Part shown: positions 1 to 9,835 of the stretch, piece by piece
Layout: every line of letters begins with the position of its first letter
How positions within the stretch are numbered: position 1 is the stretch's first letter
Assembly: GCA_029945375.1 (NCBI GenBank)
Contig: JAQOTE010000015.1
Span: 62,001 to 126,000 of the forward strand
Direction of reading: 5' to 3'
Source: Agaricus subrufescens
Lineage: Eukaryota > Basidiomycota > Agaricomycetes > Agaricales > Agaricaceae
Length of the DNA stretch: 64,000 bases
The notes under the pieces: generated by a model
The model's input: the letters and a program-made list of their open reading frames with translations, nothing else
Databases searched by the model: none
Told to the model about the DNA's origin: nothing
Position numbers and translations under genes: made by a program

Positions 1-248
1 TCCCAGTTTCATGCCACTAGGCATAGCAAATGGCTGGGATAATGTTTAGTTCTCTCACTATCTTTCTAATTTGGTCTGAAACAACCCTGATGTCTCTTCA
101 GTGTTTGCATCATGCCTGGGGCAGCATTCTCAGGTATATCCCTAGCTAGTGAGAATTTTATTGAGGATCTTGGTCCAGATCTGTGTCAGGAGAGGCTTGC
201 TCCTCTATTATTGTTAGGATCCTGATCTGAACTTGAAGTGGACAACAT
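1..248. other. Unannotated AT-rich repeat debris
   Basis: No coding frame or clear element boundary is visible here. The stretch leads into a partial copy of the LTR-like repeat that begins at 249. Confidence 0.4.
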
Positions 249-450
249 TGTTATGGCCCCAGCTGTTTTATGCATGAAAATGTATGTTTAAAGTGGTTAG
301 GTGTATGTATTAGGCTCAAGAATGAGTAATTGGTCACCCTGTTGGTAATAAGATTGGTCAAGGACATGTGTGAGGACAGGGCAAACTAGGGATCAGTGGA
401 GATTGAATCTGCAATTCCTAACAGGACAACTGTAAAGGAGAAGAAGACAA
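249..450 (+). repeat. Truncated copy of the TGTTATGGCCCC LTR-like repeat
   Basis: The sequence starts TGTTATGGCCCCAGC and follows the first ~200 bp of the larger copies at 734 and 3473, then departs from them. Downstream (about 451-733) two similar stretches containing GTCAAGGTTGACCACT occur near 470 and 588. I see no gene in 451-733. Confidence 0.6.
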
Positions 451-2501
451 TAAACTCAGTGTCAACAAAGTCAAGGTTGACCACTCTGTATGTATTCACC
501 TAAAGAGAAAGACAATAAACTATTTACAAATCAGGATAGGTATATAATATTGTATTGAAGAGAAAGCTCACCTCAGTGTCAATGGAGTCAAGGTTGACCA
601 CTGAGGTGAAAACTTCTGGTGGCTGAAAGTATAAGTACTCAGCAAAAGACAGCATAGAGAAACTGTATAGATTGAAGGGAAGAACTGTACAGCTAACCTT
701 AGGGGTAAAATGTAGATGTAGACAAATGGCCATTGTTATGGCCCCAGCCATTTTACATGTGAAAATATACATTTAAGATGGTTAGGTGTACATATTAGGC
801 TCAAGAATGAGTAATCAATCACCCCATTAGTAATAAGATTGGTTGAGGACATGTGTGGGAACAGGGTAAACTGGGCATCAGTCGAGATTGAATCCACAAT
901 TCCTAACAGGAAAACTGTACTGTTGGGAAATATAATTGTGTTCAAGGACTTTAAAATGGAAGTCTTGAGGCTGAGCCCAGAGAGACTTATTTGGGAATTA
1001 TCATCAAGACTGGCTATGGGATGGCTCAAGGACTTAGCAGACCATGGTTTCTTTAGTGAACCTTATGCTAGACAGGCTCTACAACTACTACCTGCTTAAT
1101 AGGGAAAGGCTCGGAAGTAGACAACCTGCACATGTTGAGACTGAATGAACTGAAGTGAGACTGTCAGAATTATTGGTTAAGACTCTGGATTGGGCAGCAA
1201 TGGTGATAATCTCAAAGCAACTAAAGGTGAGATAGAAACTTAGTCTAATCAAGGACATCTTATCAATGGGTTGATAAGTGGGGGATGAGTCTCAAGGGTT
1301 CCTAGACTAGGGTCTAGGGTTGAAACCTTGTTAGCCAATGAAGAGTGAGAGATTAGGCAAGTGCAATGTTCAGTCAAGGGGACTGAATAGTTGAGACTGT
1401 TGATTGGTGGGAAAAGATGAGTTGAGGAGACTATACCCATTCAGCACTGGATACAGACCTGGTTATCTGTTTCATATTTGTTTATTTTGTCTCAGTTTTT
1501 TATTGTATATTGTATATAGTCACCAGTCAAGGATGAGGTTTGGAATCAAATCTTTGCCCAAGTGCCGTAAGCGAATTCAAGTTTCGTTAAACTTGGCAAA
1601 GGTTTCTAAGCATTTAATTCTTTCTTGACTTGGAAAGTCTTGTGGTTCTCTGCTTGAGAGAGTATCTTCACTGGTCTAATAGGATCACAATAGCATTCAG
1701 TGCTAGCTCAACTTGTCTTGCAGTCTGTCTCAAAGTGCAAAGGCAGGTCAAGGCTCTCCAAGTTTGTTGAGGCATCACTAGGGCGGACTTGCTACCCCTC
1801 CTAGATAGTTGTCTAACCCATCCTATTGAGGACAGTCATTGCAAGCCTAGCCCTCATCGCTGGAAGACTAGACAAAGTGTAAATGTGGAAAATAAAATAT
1901 AAAATCAAATGTGAATGCAACCCTTTGAAATACACCAAGTCTTGAGTGTGGTTTTTGGGGAGAATAAATCAGAAAGAAAGTGAAAATAAGAGTCTCAATT
2001 AAATATTAAATGAGAATAGGGGTAGAATAGAAATGTGAAACAAGTCTTGACTGAATAGAGGCCTCTTCCAGACCTATGCCATTTTGATTAGAACCTTTGC
2101 AACAAGGGGCTAGGCTTGCAACAACTGTCCTCAATAGGATGGGTTAGACAACTAGCTAGGAGGGGTAGTGAGTCTGCCCCAGTGATGCCTCAACAAACTC
2201 AGAGAGCCTTGACCTGCCTTTGTGCTTCGAGACAGACTGCAAGACAAGTCAAGCTAGCACCAAATGCTATTGTGATCCTATTAGACCAGTGAAGAAACTC
2301 TCTTGAGCTCACAAGACCTTTCAAGTTGAGAAAGAACTTTAAGAAATGCTTAGAACACTGCAAAGTTTAACCAAACTCAATTTCACTCACACAGCACTTG
2401 GGCAAAGATTTGATCCTGAACCTCATCCTCGACTGGCGACTATATACAATACACAATAAAAAACTGAGACAAAATAAACAAATATGAAACAAATAACCAA
2501 G

Positions 2502-2867
2502 TGTTGATGAAATACCTCAAGTTATACGCTCAGTATGACGTGTATGAGCAACTACTGTACACTATGCACTATGCCACATCTTTTTAATTGTTTTATGCAT
2601 GTTTACTATGGACTCCTTCTGCGGACCCCTGTTTTACTTGTATGTTTCACAATACCCTTTACAAATATGAGGTTCTCTGTTGAGTATATAAACCCTATAT
2701 GTATTCCATAGAATATCAGTTCAGTTTCTCTCTGCTTCACTCTACTAGCTTTACCAAGCTCTACAACCTCTATCTTCCACCTGCAATCCTCCTACTGTTT
2801 AGGAATCATAGCAATGTGAGTCTATCCGTCTCCATGCTGCAGGTAGCAGCACTGCTTTATCAACACA
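2502..2867. mobile_element. Solo LTR with 5-bp target duplication CCAAG
   Basis: A 366-bp insertion with TGTTGATG..CAACACA ends is flanked by CCAAG at 2497-2501 and 2868-2872. The surrounding repeat (element b) reads continuously when the insertion is removed, as shown by comparison with the complementary sequence near 1440-1490. It contains a TATATAAA at about 2684-2691, which would fit an LTR promoter. It is unrelated to the ~1.4 kb family around it. Confidence 0.8.
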
Positions 2868-3472
2868 CCAAGTCCATATCCAGTGCTGAATGGGTATAGC
2901 CTCCTTGACTCTTCTTTCTCCACCAATCAACAGTCTTGACTGAACATTGCACTTGTCTAATCTCCTGCTCCTCATTGGCTAACAAGTTTCCAACCCTAGA
3001 TCCTAGTTTCGAAACCCTCAAGACTCATCCCCCACTGATCAATCCATTGATAAGATGTCCTTGATTAGACTAAGCTTCTATCTTGCCTTTAGTTGCTTTG
3101 AGATTATCACTATTGCTGCTTGATCCAGAGTCTCGACTGACAATTCCAACAGTCTCATTTCAGATTTATTCAGTCTTGACATGTGCAGTTCACTTATTTC
3201 CTAGCCCTTCCCCATTAGGCAGGTAGTAGCTATAGATTCAGTCTAGCACAAGGTCCACTAAGCTAACCGCACTTCAAGTTAAGTCCTCGAGCCATCCCAA
3301 AGCCAGTCTTGATGAGAATTCCCAATAAAGTTTCCCTAGACTCAGTCTTGGAGACTCGCGAAAGTCCTCGAATGTACTATATTTCCCTCTAACAATACAG
3401 TTTTTCCTGTTAGGAATCATGGATGTAATCTCAACTGATCCCTAGTTTTGACCTCGTTTTCACACATGCCGT

Positions 3473-4886
3473 TGTTATGGCCCCAGCCATATTTTACGCA
3501 GTGAAAATGTATGTTTAATGTGGCTAGGTGTACATATTAGACTCAAGAATGAGTAATTGATCACCCCGTTAGTAATGAGATCGGTCAAGGGCATGTGTAA
3601 AGACAGGGTGAACTAGGGATCAGTTGAGATTGCATCCATGGTTCCTAGCAGAAAAACTGTACTGTTAGGGGAAATATAATCGCATTCAAGGCCTTTAAAA
3701 TGGAAGTCTCGAGGCTGAGTCTAGGGAGGCTTTATTGTGAATTATCATCGAGACTGGCTATGGGATGGCTCAAAGACTTAGCAGAGTGCGGTTCCTTTAG
3801 TGGACCTTATGCTAGACTGAATCTATAACTACTACCTGCCTGATATGGAAAGGCTAGGAAGTGGGTGATTTGCACATGTCGAGACTGAATGAACTGAAGC
3901 AAGGCTGTCGGAATTATTGGTTGAGACTCAGGATCGGGTAGCAATGCTGATAATCTCAAAGCAACTGGAGGCGAGATGGAAATTTGGTCTAATTGAGGAC
4001 ATCTTATTGACAGGTTGATCAGTGGGGGATGAGTCTCGAGGGTTCCTAGACTAGGGTCTAGGGTTGGAACCTTGTTAGCCAATGAAGAGTGAGGGTTTTG
4101 GCAAGTGCGATGTTCAATCAAGGAGACTGAATAGTCGAGACTGTTGATTGGTGGGGAAAGCTGAGTTGAGGAGACTATACCCATTCAGCACTGGATACAG
4201 ACTTGGTTATTTGTTTCATAATTGTTTATTTTGTCTCAGTTTTTTATTATGGTGTATCGTATATAGTCGCCAGTCGAGGACGAGGTTTGAAATTGAATCT
4301 TTGCCCAAGCGCTGTGCAAGTGAAATTGAGTTTGGTTGAACTTTGCAGTGTTCTAAGCATTTCTTAAAGTTCTTCTCGACTCAGAAGGTCTTGTGCTCTG
4401 CTTGAGAGAGTATCTTCACTGGTCTAATAAGATTGCAATAGCATTCGGTTGCGATAGCATTCGGTGCTAGCTCAACTTGTCTTGCAGTCTGTCTCAAAGC
4501 ATGAAGGCAGGTCAAGGCTCTCTGAGTTTGTTGAGGCATCACTAGGGCGGACTCACTACCCCTTCTAGATAGGTGTCTAACCCATTCTATTGAGGACAGT
4601 TGTCACGAGCTTAGCCACTCGTTGTGAAGGTTCTAATTGAAATGGCATAGGTCTGGAAGAGGTCTCTATTCAGTCGAGATTTGTTTCACATTTCTATTCT
4701 ACCCCTATTTTCATTTAATACTTAATTGAGATGCTTACTTTCACTTTCTTTCTGATTTATTCTCCCCACGAACTGCACTTGAGACTCGGTGTAATCCAAA
4801 GGATTGCATTCGCATTCAATTTTATATTTTTATATTTTATATTTTTATATTTTATTTTCTGCATTTACACCAATCTAGTCTCTTCA
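3473..4886 (+). mobile_element. LTR-like element c nested in b
   Basis: The third copy of the ~1.4 kb family runs from TGTTATGGCCCC (3473) to TCTTCA (4886). CCGT flanks both ends (3469-3472 and 4887-4890), and element b continues after it. It keeps more CG dinucleotides than copy a, for example GTCGCCAGTCGAGGACGAGG against GTCACCAGTCAAGGATGAGG. Confidence 0.65.
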
Positions 4887-5253
4887 CCGTCAACTGATCT
4901 TATCTCTAACAGGGTGACCAATTGTTCATTCTCAGGCCTAATACATATACCTAGCTGCATTAAATGTATATTTTCATGCATAAAACAGCTGGGGCCATAT
5001 CATTGTGAAGGTTCTAATCAAAATGGCATAGGTCTAGAAGAGGTCTCTATTCAGTTGAGACTTGTTTCACATTTCTATTCTATCCCTATTTTCATTTAAT
5101 ACTTAATCAAGACTCATACTTTCACTTTCTTTCTGACTTATTCTCCCCACAAACCACACTTGAGACTTGGTGTATTTCAAAGGGTTGTATTCATATTCAA
5201 TTTTATATTTTTTAATAGTATCTTTCTACATTCACACTGATCTAGTCTCTTCA

Positions 5254-5675
5254 ACATCAATTGTTTCTTCTTTGACAGATATTTATGAGGATCATATTTG
5301 CTACTACTAGGGTCACTAGAACTGGGCAGACCACCACCTCCAGGTCTCCTTTGCCTCTGGAATGGAGGGAAGTGACTTCTACCTATTCTGCTAGTATTTA
5401 CCTTGGATGTCAATTTTGGTTTCTTTTTCCTACCAGGTTTAGTTGATTTGTCAAAGTGGGCCCCACTGAGTCTAGATGAAGGTTCTCAGGAGTTTGCTCT
5501 GTCATAAAGCACCTCAACACTGATGCCCTCTGTTTTTTTGCCTTTCTAGGAAGGATCCTGGTTATTGAAGTCAGCCTCTATGCCAGGAATTTTGATGGAC
5601 TCATACAGTAGCGGACAAACAAACATGACAAATTTTTTTGAAAGTTTATAGATTTCTACATAAGTATGCACAAAC
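5254..5675. other. Degenerate coding remnant, minus strand
   Basis: The minus strand of about 5260-5450 encodes a basic, Gly/Arg/Pro-rich stretch (including RPGGGGLPSSS) that could be the end of a transposon gag-like protein. It is broken by stops. I cannot assign it. Confidence 0.25.
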
Positions 5676-5840
5676 AATTCAGTTCAATAAGGGCTTTCTA
5701 ACCAGCCAAAAATTATCAAAAACTATCAAGCCATTCATCCACAAAATGCCATTACTATTAATTCAGTTCAATAAGGGCTTTCTAACCAGCCAAAAATTAT
5801 CAAAAACTATCAAGCCATTCATCCACAAAATGCCATTTTG
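5676..5840. repeat. 84-bp tandem duplication, two copies
   Basis: About 80 bp beginning AATTCAGTTCAATAAGGGC occurs at 5676 and again at 5760, nearly identical, separated by a short ATTACTATT linker. The two copies look recent compared with the surrounding decay. Beyond it, 5841-6326 holds no supported gene. Confidence 0.85.
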
Positions 5841-6326
5841 TCCAATAACCCTTGAAAAATTGGCACTTTGGGCAGTTCTGGATGGACTTTCTTGAAACTA
5901 TGCGCAATTGACTCCTTTTTGAGAGAGGTTTCCACTGCCAAAATTTGATACCGATCAAACAAGCAGATGCCTGGGAAATTAAACCGCAAAAATTTGACAT
6001 GAAAAATTAAGCTCTCAGTAAAACTCACATGCCACCAAAAAAAAAGCTGAAACAAAATCTGGTTGGCCTTCACAATCAACCAAAACCATGCCAAAGCCTG
6101 TTGCCAAGCACAATAGAACTGATCCAACTAAGAAATGATGACATGTTGTCATCCTAAGTTGATGGCCCACAGAAGAAGTTTGACAAGGATTTGGTGAAGA
6201 GTGAATGGGAAATCAGGGATGATGAAGATGATGTTGGTCATAATGATGACAATCCTGATGACAAGGAAGAAATGGAGCAAGAGGGCCTACAGGCAGTTCT
6301 GGTGATGACTGCTGTAGACAATAGAG

Positions 6327-7440
6327 ATGATCCTCAAGATGAGGATTGGGTGCCACCCAAGCTTTGATGACAATATTCACAGGCCAAACTTAAGAATATG
6401 GCACATTTCTTGTGTTCTGTGCCAAAAAACCAATGGGGACTCAGATACTGGAGTGTCCCTTGAAACAAACAAAAATCAACCTAGAAAGCGAAGATATAGC
6501 ACTAGTGATGACCAAAATCATGATGATGATGAGGTGCCAGATGAAAGTCAAATAATACAAACCAATGAGGTTGATAGAGATGATACAATGCCAGATGATG
6601 AAATAGGTGGAGATGAAACAGATTGTGAACTTGAAAGTTGGGAAGATGAAATTGATAGAGGTTTGATGCCACAAGTGAGTAGTGGTGTTCAGAGTTGGGT
6701 TGAGTTGTGAGAACAGATAAAAGATGACCTAAAGAAGTACCACAAAACTTTGGCATTGTTGCAAATCAACCAGCTTATGCTATTGTGAAATTTTGCAACT
6801 TTACAAATGAGAGGATGGGCTCAAATTCCTGCAAGTTTGGAATTAGCTCTCACTTGGCATGAAAGAAATGACAGTCTTGGTGTTCATTTTGCACATTGTA
6901 TTCATGCTCTTGCACAATACTATCAAACTGATGAATAGTTGCCTCAAGAAAAATGAGGAAAAGCCAAGATGAGTGGTATATACTCATTATTATGTGATGA
7001 GTCAGTCTGTATAGCAGTTCAATCATGGCTCACAAACCAGTAAGTAGGATCTGTCACTCCCATAAAGATTTAGCATGCACTATGAGATACAATTCTTCCC
7101 ACACTCAATTTGACTCTTGTGAAACCTCCTTGTGAACAAACAGCACAACAGTGGTTAATCAAGTTGGGTTGGAGAAAAACTCAACTTCAAAAAAGAGTTT
7201 ATATGGATAGGCATGAATGTCCTGATGTTGTCAAATATTGTGAAGATATATTTCTTCCTTGTATAAAGAAATTTGAACAACGAATGGCCAAGTATATTCC
7301 AGATAAGAATGGGAGCTTATCTTGAGTTGAACCCAATCTTGAATTTGGTGAAAAAGAATTAATAGCTGAATTTCAAGATGAAATATGTTGCCAGGCTAAT
7401 GAACATGCTTCTTCTTTTTGGTTCATCACTTAAGCTTCAA
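6327..7440 (+). pseudogene. DDE-transposase-like relic with many in-frame stops
   Basis: One frame (codons in phase with 6327) stays coding-like for about 1.1 kb but is cut by at least seven stops between 6708 and about 7090. It begins with a disordered Asp/Glu-rich segment. Later come CEQTAQQWLIKLGW, RVYMDRHECPDVVKY and EFQDE. This order resembles proteins linked to DDE-superfamily transposases that are common in agaricomycete genomes, where the EFQDE-type segment would carry a catalytic Asp. The catalytic core after it is missing. Most stops fit C-to-T changes in CGA, CAG or CAA codons. The family assignment is from memory of the motif style and is moderate. Confidence 0.5.
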
Positions 7441-7483
7441 TAATTGAACCTTGATTGTTGATATTAATTTATTAGGTTAAAAG

Positions 7484-7798
7484 TGTTACGATCTATTTCT
7501 TTTATCGGTCCCCTGACCCAGGCCCATATGTTACCGCTCCACAACCATATGCTACCATTACCGTATCCGCGTATATGTTCCCATGTTTACTCAGCCATGC
7601 TCTCACCGTTAGTCAGACACCTCGGGTATACTTACTCAGCCTGACTTCTACTTCTATTATTAGGTAGTCGACTCTTCTATAAGTAGCGTAGTTATACTCT
7701 GTATTTCCTTACGCTTTACCAACTCGCTATATTCCCTTATTGCTCTCAAGTCTTTGCCTTAAGTTGCAACCTGAGCTAATCGCTATAAGGTCGTAACA
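7484..7798 (+). repeat. Element A 5' LTR
   Basis: 315 bp, TGTTACG..CGTAACA. It contains TATAAGTA at 7678-7685 and ACGCTTTACCAA at 7711-7722. It is nearly identical to the 5' LTR of element B and clearly different from element A's own 3' LTR. Confidence 0.9.
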
Positions 7799-7881
7799 TT
7801 TGGTAAAGCTGTCAGAAAAGCTCACCTTGCAGGAAGACTCTAGTCACCGAGAGGCAGGAAACCACGAAGGCTCAATAGTAT

Positions 7882-8286
7882 ATGAGCACGGACGACAATC
7901 GACTCAGCTAGGAATCGATTTGAAACCCTATTCTAATGGCGTACACCGAATCGGAAACAGATTTGAACCCCAGACAAGAGGAAGAACAGGACCAGTCATC
8001 AGAAAACGAGGAACCAGAAGAACACGAACCCGAAGGACCAGAACCAGTAGCCGTAGCGCCAAACACACCACTCGACGAAGAACTCAACCGACTAGCTAAG
8101 GAACTCGAAGAACTCGAACTCAAAGAAATGGCAACCAGCACCACCGAACCCAGAACCAAGATCGACCACAAAGCCCTCATCGACCCCGGATACTTCGAGG
8201 GAGACAGAAAGAAATTCAACGACTGGTGGAGAGGAATAGAAGTATACCTTACCTTCCACCAATATCAAGATTCGAACTCCAAGATC
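7882..8286 (+). pseudogene. Element A gag, 5' part, broken
   Basis: The ATG equivalent to element B's gag start lies at 7882, but two extra bases a few codons in lead to an early stop. The frame is picked up again from an ATG at 7936 and runs through the acidic segment and the EMATSTTEPRTKID region to 8286, where element B is inserted. The second part of the gene starts at 15175 in the same frame, so the interruption itself, apart from the insertion, did not shift the frame. Confidence 0.8.
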
Positions 8287-8599
8287 TGTTACGATCTATT
8301 TCTGTTATCGGTCCCCTGACCCAGGCCCATATGTTACCGCTCCACAACCATATGCTACCATTACCGTATCCGCGTATATGTTCCCATGTTTACTCAGCCA
8401 TGCTCTCACCGTTAGTCAGACACCTCGGGTATACTTACTCAGCCCGACTTCTCCTTCTATTAATAGGTAGTCGACTCTTCTATAAGTAGCGTAGTTATAC
8501 TCTGTATTCCTTACGCTTTACCAACTCGCTATATTCCCTTATCGCTCTCAAGTCTTTGCCTAAGTTGCAACCTGAGCTAATCGCTATAAGGTCGTAACA
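8287..8599 (+). repeat. Element B 5' LTR
   Basis: 313 bp with TGTTACG..CGTAACA ends. The right end is followed after one base by the primer-binding site. The first ~130 bp match the 5' LTR of element A much better than B's own 3' LTR. Confidence 0.9.
8481..8524 (+). promoter_or_regulatory. LTR core promoter and predicted self-primer
   Basis: TATAAGTA at 8481-8488 is followed 32 bp later by ACGCTTTACCAA (8513-8524). The latter is the exact reverse complement of the primer-binding site at 8601-8612. The spacing suits transcription starting at about 8513, so the RNA 5' end could fold back and prime reverse transcription, as in the Tf1 retrotransposon. Confidence 0.6.
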
Positions 8600-8600
8600 T

Positions 8601-8612
8601 TTGGTAAAGCGT
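8601..8612 (+). other. Primer-binding site, self-priming type
   Basis: TTGGTAAAGCGT lies one base after the 5' LTR. All 12 bases pair with LTR positions 8513-8524. The equivalent site in element A (from 7800) pairs over 10 bases with its own LTR. Confidence 0.65.
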
Positions 8613-8679
8613 CGTAAAGCTCACCTTGCAGGAAGACCTCTAGTCATTGAGGCAGGAAACCACGAAGGCTCAATAGTAT

Positions 8680-9807
8680 ATGAGCACGGACGACACCGAC
8701 CAGCTAGGAATCGATTTTGAAACCCTATTCTACGAAGGGCACCGAACCGGAAACAGATTTGAACCCCTCAGACAAGAGGAAGAACAGGACCAGTCATCAG
8801 AAAACGAGGAACCAGAAGAACACGAACACGAAGGACCAGAACCAGTAGCCGTTGCGCCAAACACGCCACTCGACGAAGAATTCAACCGACTAGCTAAGGA
8901 ACTCGAAGAACTCGAACTTAAGGAAATGGCGACCAGCACCACCGAACCCAGAACCAAGATCGACCACAAAGCCCTCATCGACCCCGGGTACTTCGAGGGA
9001 GACAGAAAGAAATTCAACGACTGGTGGAGAGGAATAGAAGTATACCTTACTTTCCACCAATATCAAGATTCGAACTCCAAGATCCTCATCGCCACTAACC
9101 GTCTCCGCGGAGAAATCCCGGGATGGTTCGCTAAACATTGGGAAGACAAGGTTATCAAATCCGACGACACCGCAGACTGGAACACTTTTTCTCAGGAGAT
9201 AGTAGACGCTTTCTCACCCGGAAACGAAAAGGAGATCGCCAAAGAAAAGATCGAAACGTACAAGCAAGGAAACACCCATACCAACGACTTCCTGGTCAAA
9301 TTCACTGCTCTCATTAGTCAATCTGGAACCAACGAGGACCACGCGCTTTATCTTTTAAAGAACCATACCAGACCCGACATCATTCACACCATACTGGGAT
9401 ACCCACCGTCCTCTATCCCCACCACTCTCAAAGGATGGATCGCTGCCATAGGATCTGTCGGAAAGGGATGGGAATCTACCGAAAAACGAAGAAACGATCA
9501 TCGCACCGCCACAGGAGTCACTTATGGAGGAAGTGGACAACCCATGGAAATAGGAGCCAGAAAACTGGAATGGGATGCAAACGGGAGACCCAAGTGCCTC
9601 AAATGCGGAAGGTTCGGACACATTAAGAAGGAATGCCGAGGAGGGTCGGGAAGATCCAACATCGAATGCTATAATTGTGGCAAACCCGGCCACATCGCCA
9701 AAGTATGCCGAAGCCCCAAGAAACAAACCAAGATTCGCGCTATCACCACCGGAGAAGAAGGATCAGCCGAAGAAACTCAACAGGATTTTCCCAAAGGTTC
9801 GGAGTAG
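8680..9807 (+). CDS. Chromovirus B Gag polyprotein
   Basis: A 375-residue structural protein that should form the cytoplasmic particle packaging the element RNA. The N-terminal ~90 residues are acidic and disordered. A retrotransposon-gag capsid-like region follows, including TFHQYQDSNSKILIATNRL and the RGEIPGWFAKHW stretch. Two CCHC zinc knuckles follow, CLKCGRFGHIKKEC (about residue 305) and CYNCGKPGHIAKVC (about residue 330), for RNA binding. The start ATG is the first in frame after the primer-binding site. The stop at 9805-9807 lies just before pol, in a different frame. The same region is duplicated in element A, where the capsid part is split by this very element. Confidence 0.9.
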   Translation: MSTDDTDQLGIDFETLFYEGHRTGNRFEPLRQEEEQDQSSENEEPEEHEHEGPEPVAVAPNTPLDEEFNRLAKELEELELKEMATSTTEPRTKIDHKALIDPGYFEGDRKKFNDWWRGIEVYLTFHQYQDSNSKILIATNRLRGEIPGWFAKHWEDKVIKSDDTADWNTFSQEIVDAFSPGNEKEIAKEKIETYKQGNTHTNDFLVKFTALISQSGTNEDHALYLLKNHTRPDIIHTILGYPPSSIPTTLKGWIAAIGSVGKGWESTEKRRNDHRTATGVTYGGSGQPMEIGARKLEWDANGRPKCLKCGRFGHIKKECRGGSGRSNIECYNCGKPGHIAKVCRSPKKQTKIRAITTGEEGSAEETQQDFPKGSE

Positions 9808-9835
9808 GCACGAACTCACGAACCAATGTATCTAG

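Larger units (their letters stand above)
1861..5002 (-). mobile_element. Inverted LTR-like element b nested in a
   Basis: This is a reverse-complement copy of the same ~1.4 kb family. It starts TGGAAGACTAG (complement of the CTAGTCTCTTCA end) and ends GGGGCCATATCA near 5002 (complement of the TGTTATGGCCCC end, degenerate). It is interrupted by a solo LTR (2502-2867) and by element c (3473-4886). The junction with element a near 1860/5003 is not perfectly resolved. Confidence 0.6.
734..5253 (+). mobile_element. Outer LTR-like element a, split by element b
   Basis: The element begins TGTTATGGCCCC at 734, runs to about 1860, resumes at about 5003 and ends ..TCTTCA at 5253. Without the insertion it is about 1.38 kb, the same size as copies b and c. 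TG..CA ends and lack of coding capacity suggest a solo LTR of a long-LTR retrotransposon. Flanks are CCAT on the left and ACAT on the right, a possible imperfect target duplication. Its sequence differs from copy c mostly by CG versus TG/CA changes. Confidence 0.6.

Noticed and set aside
1100..3470. Large inverted repeat as a foldback element
   Set aside because: Explained by insertion of one family member in reverse inside another, with a further insertion in it.
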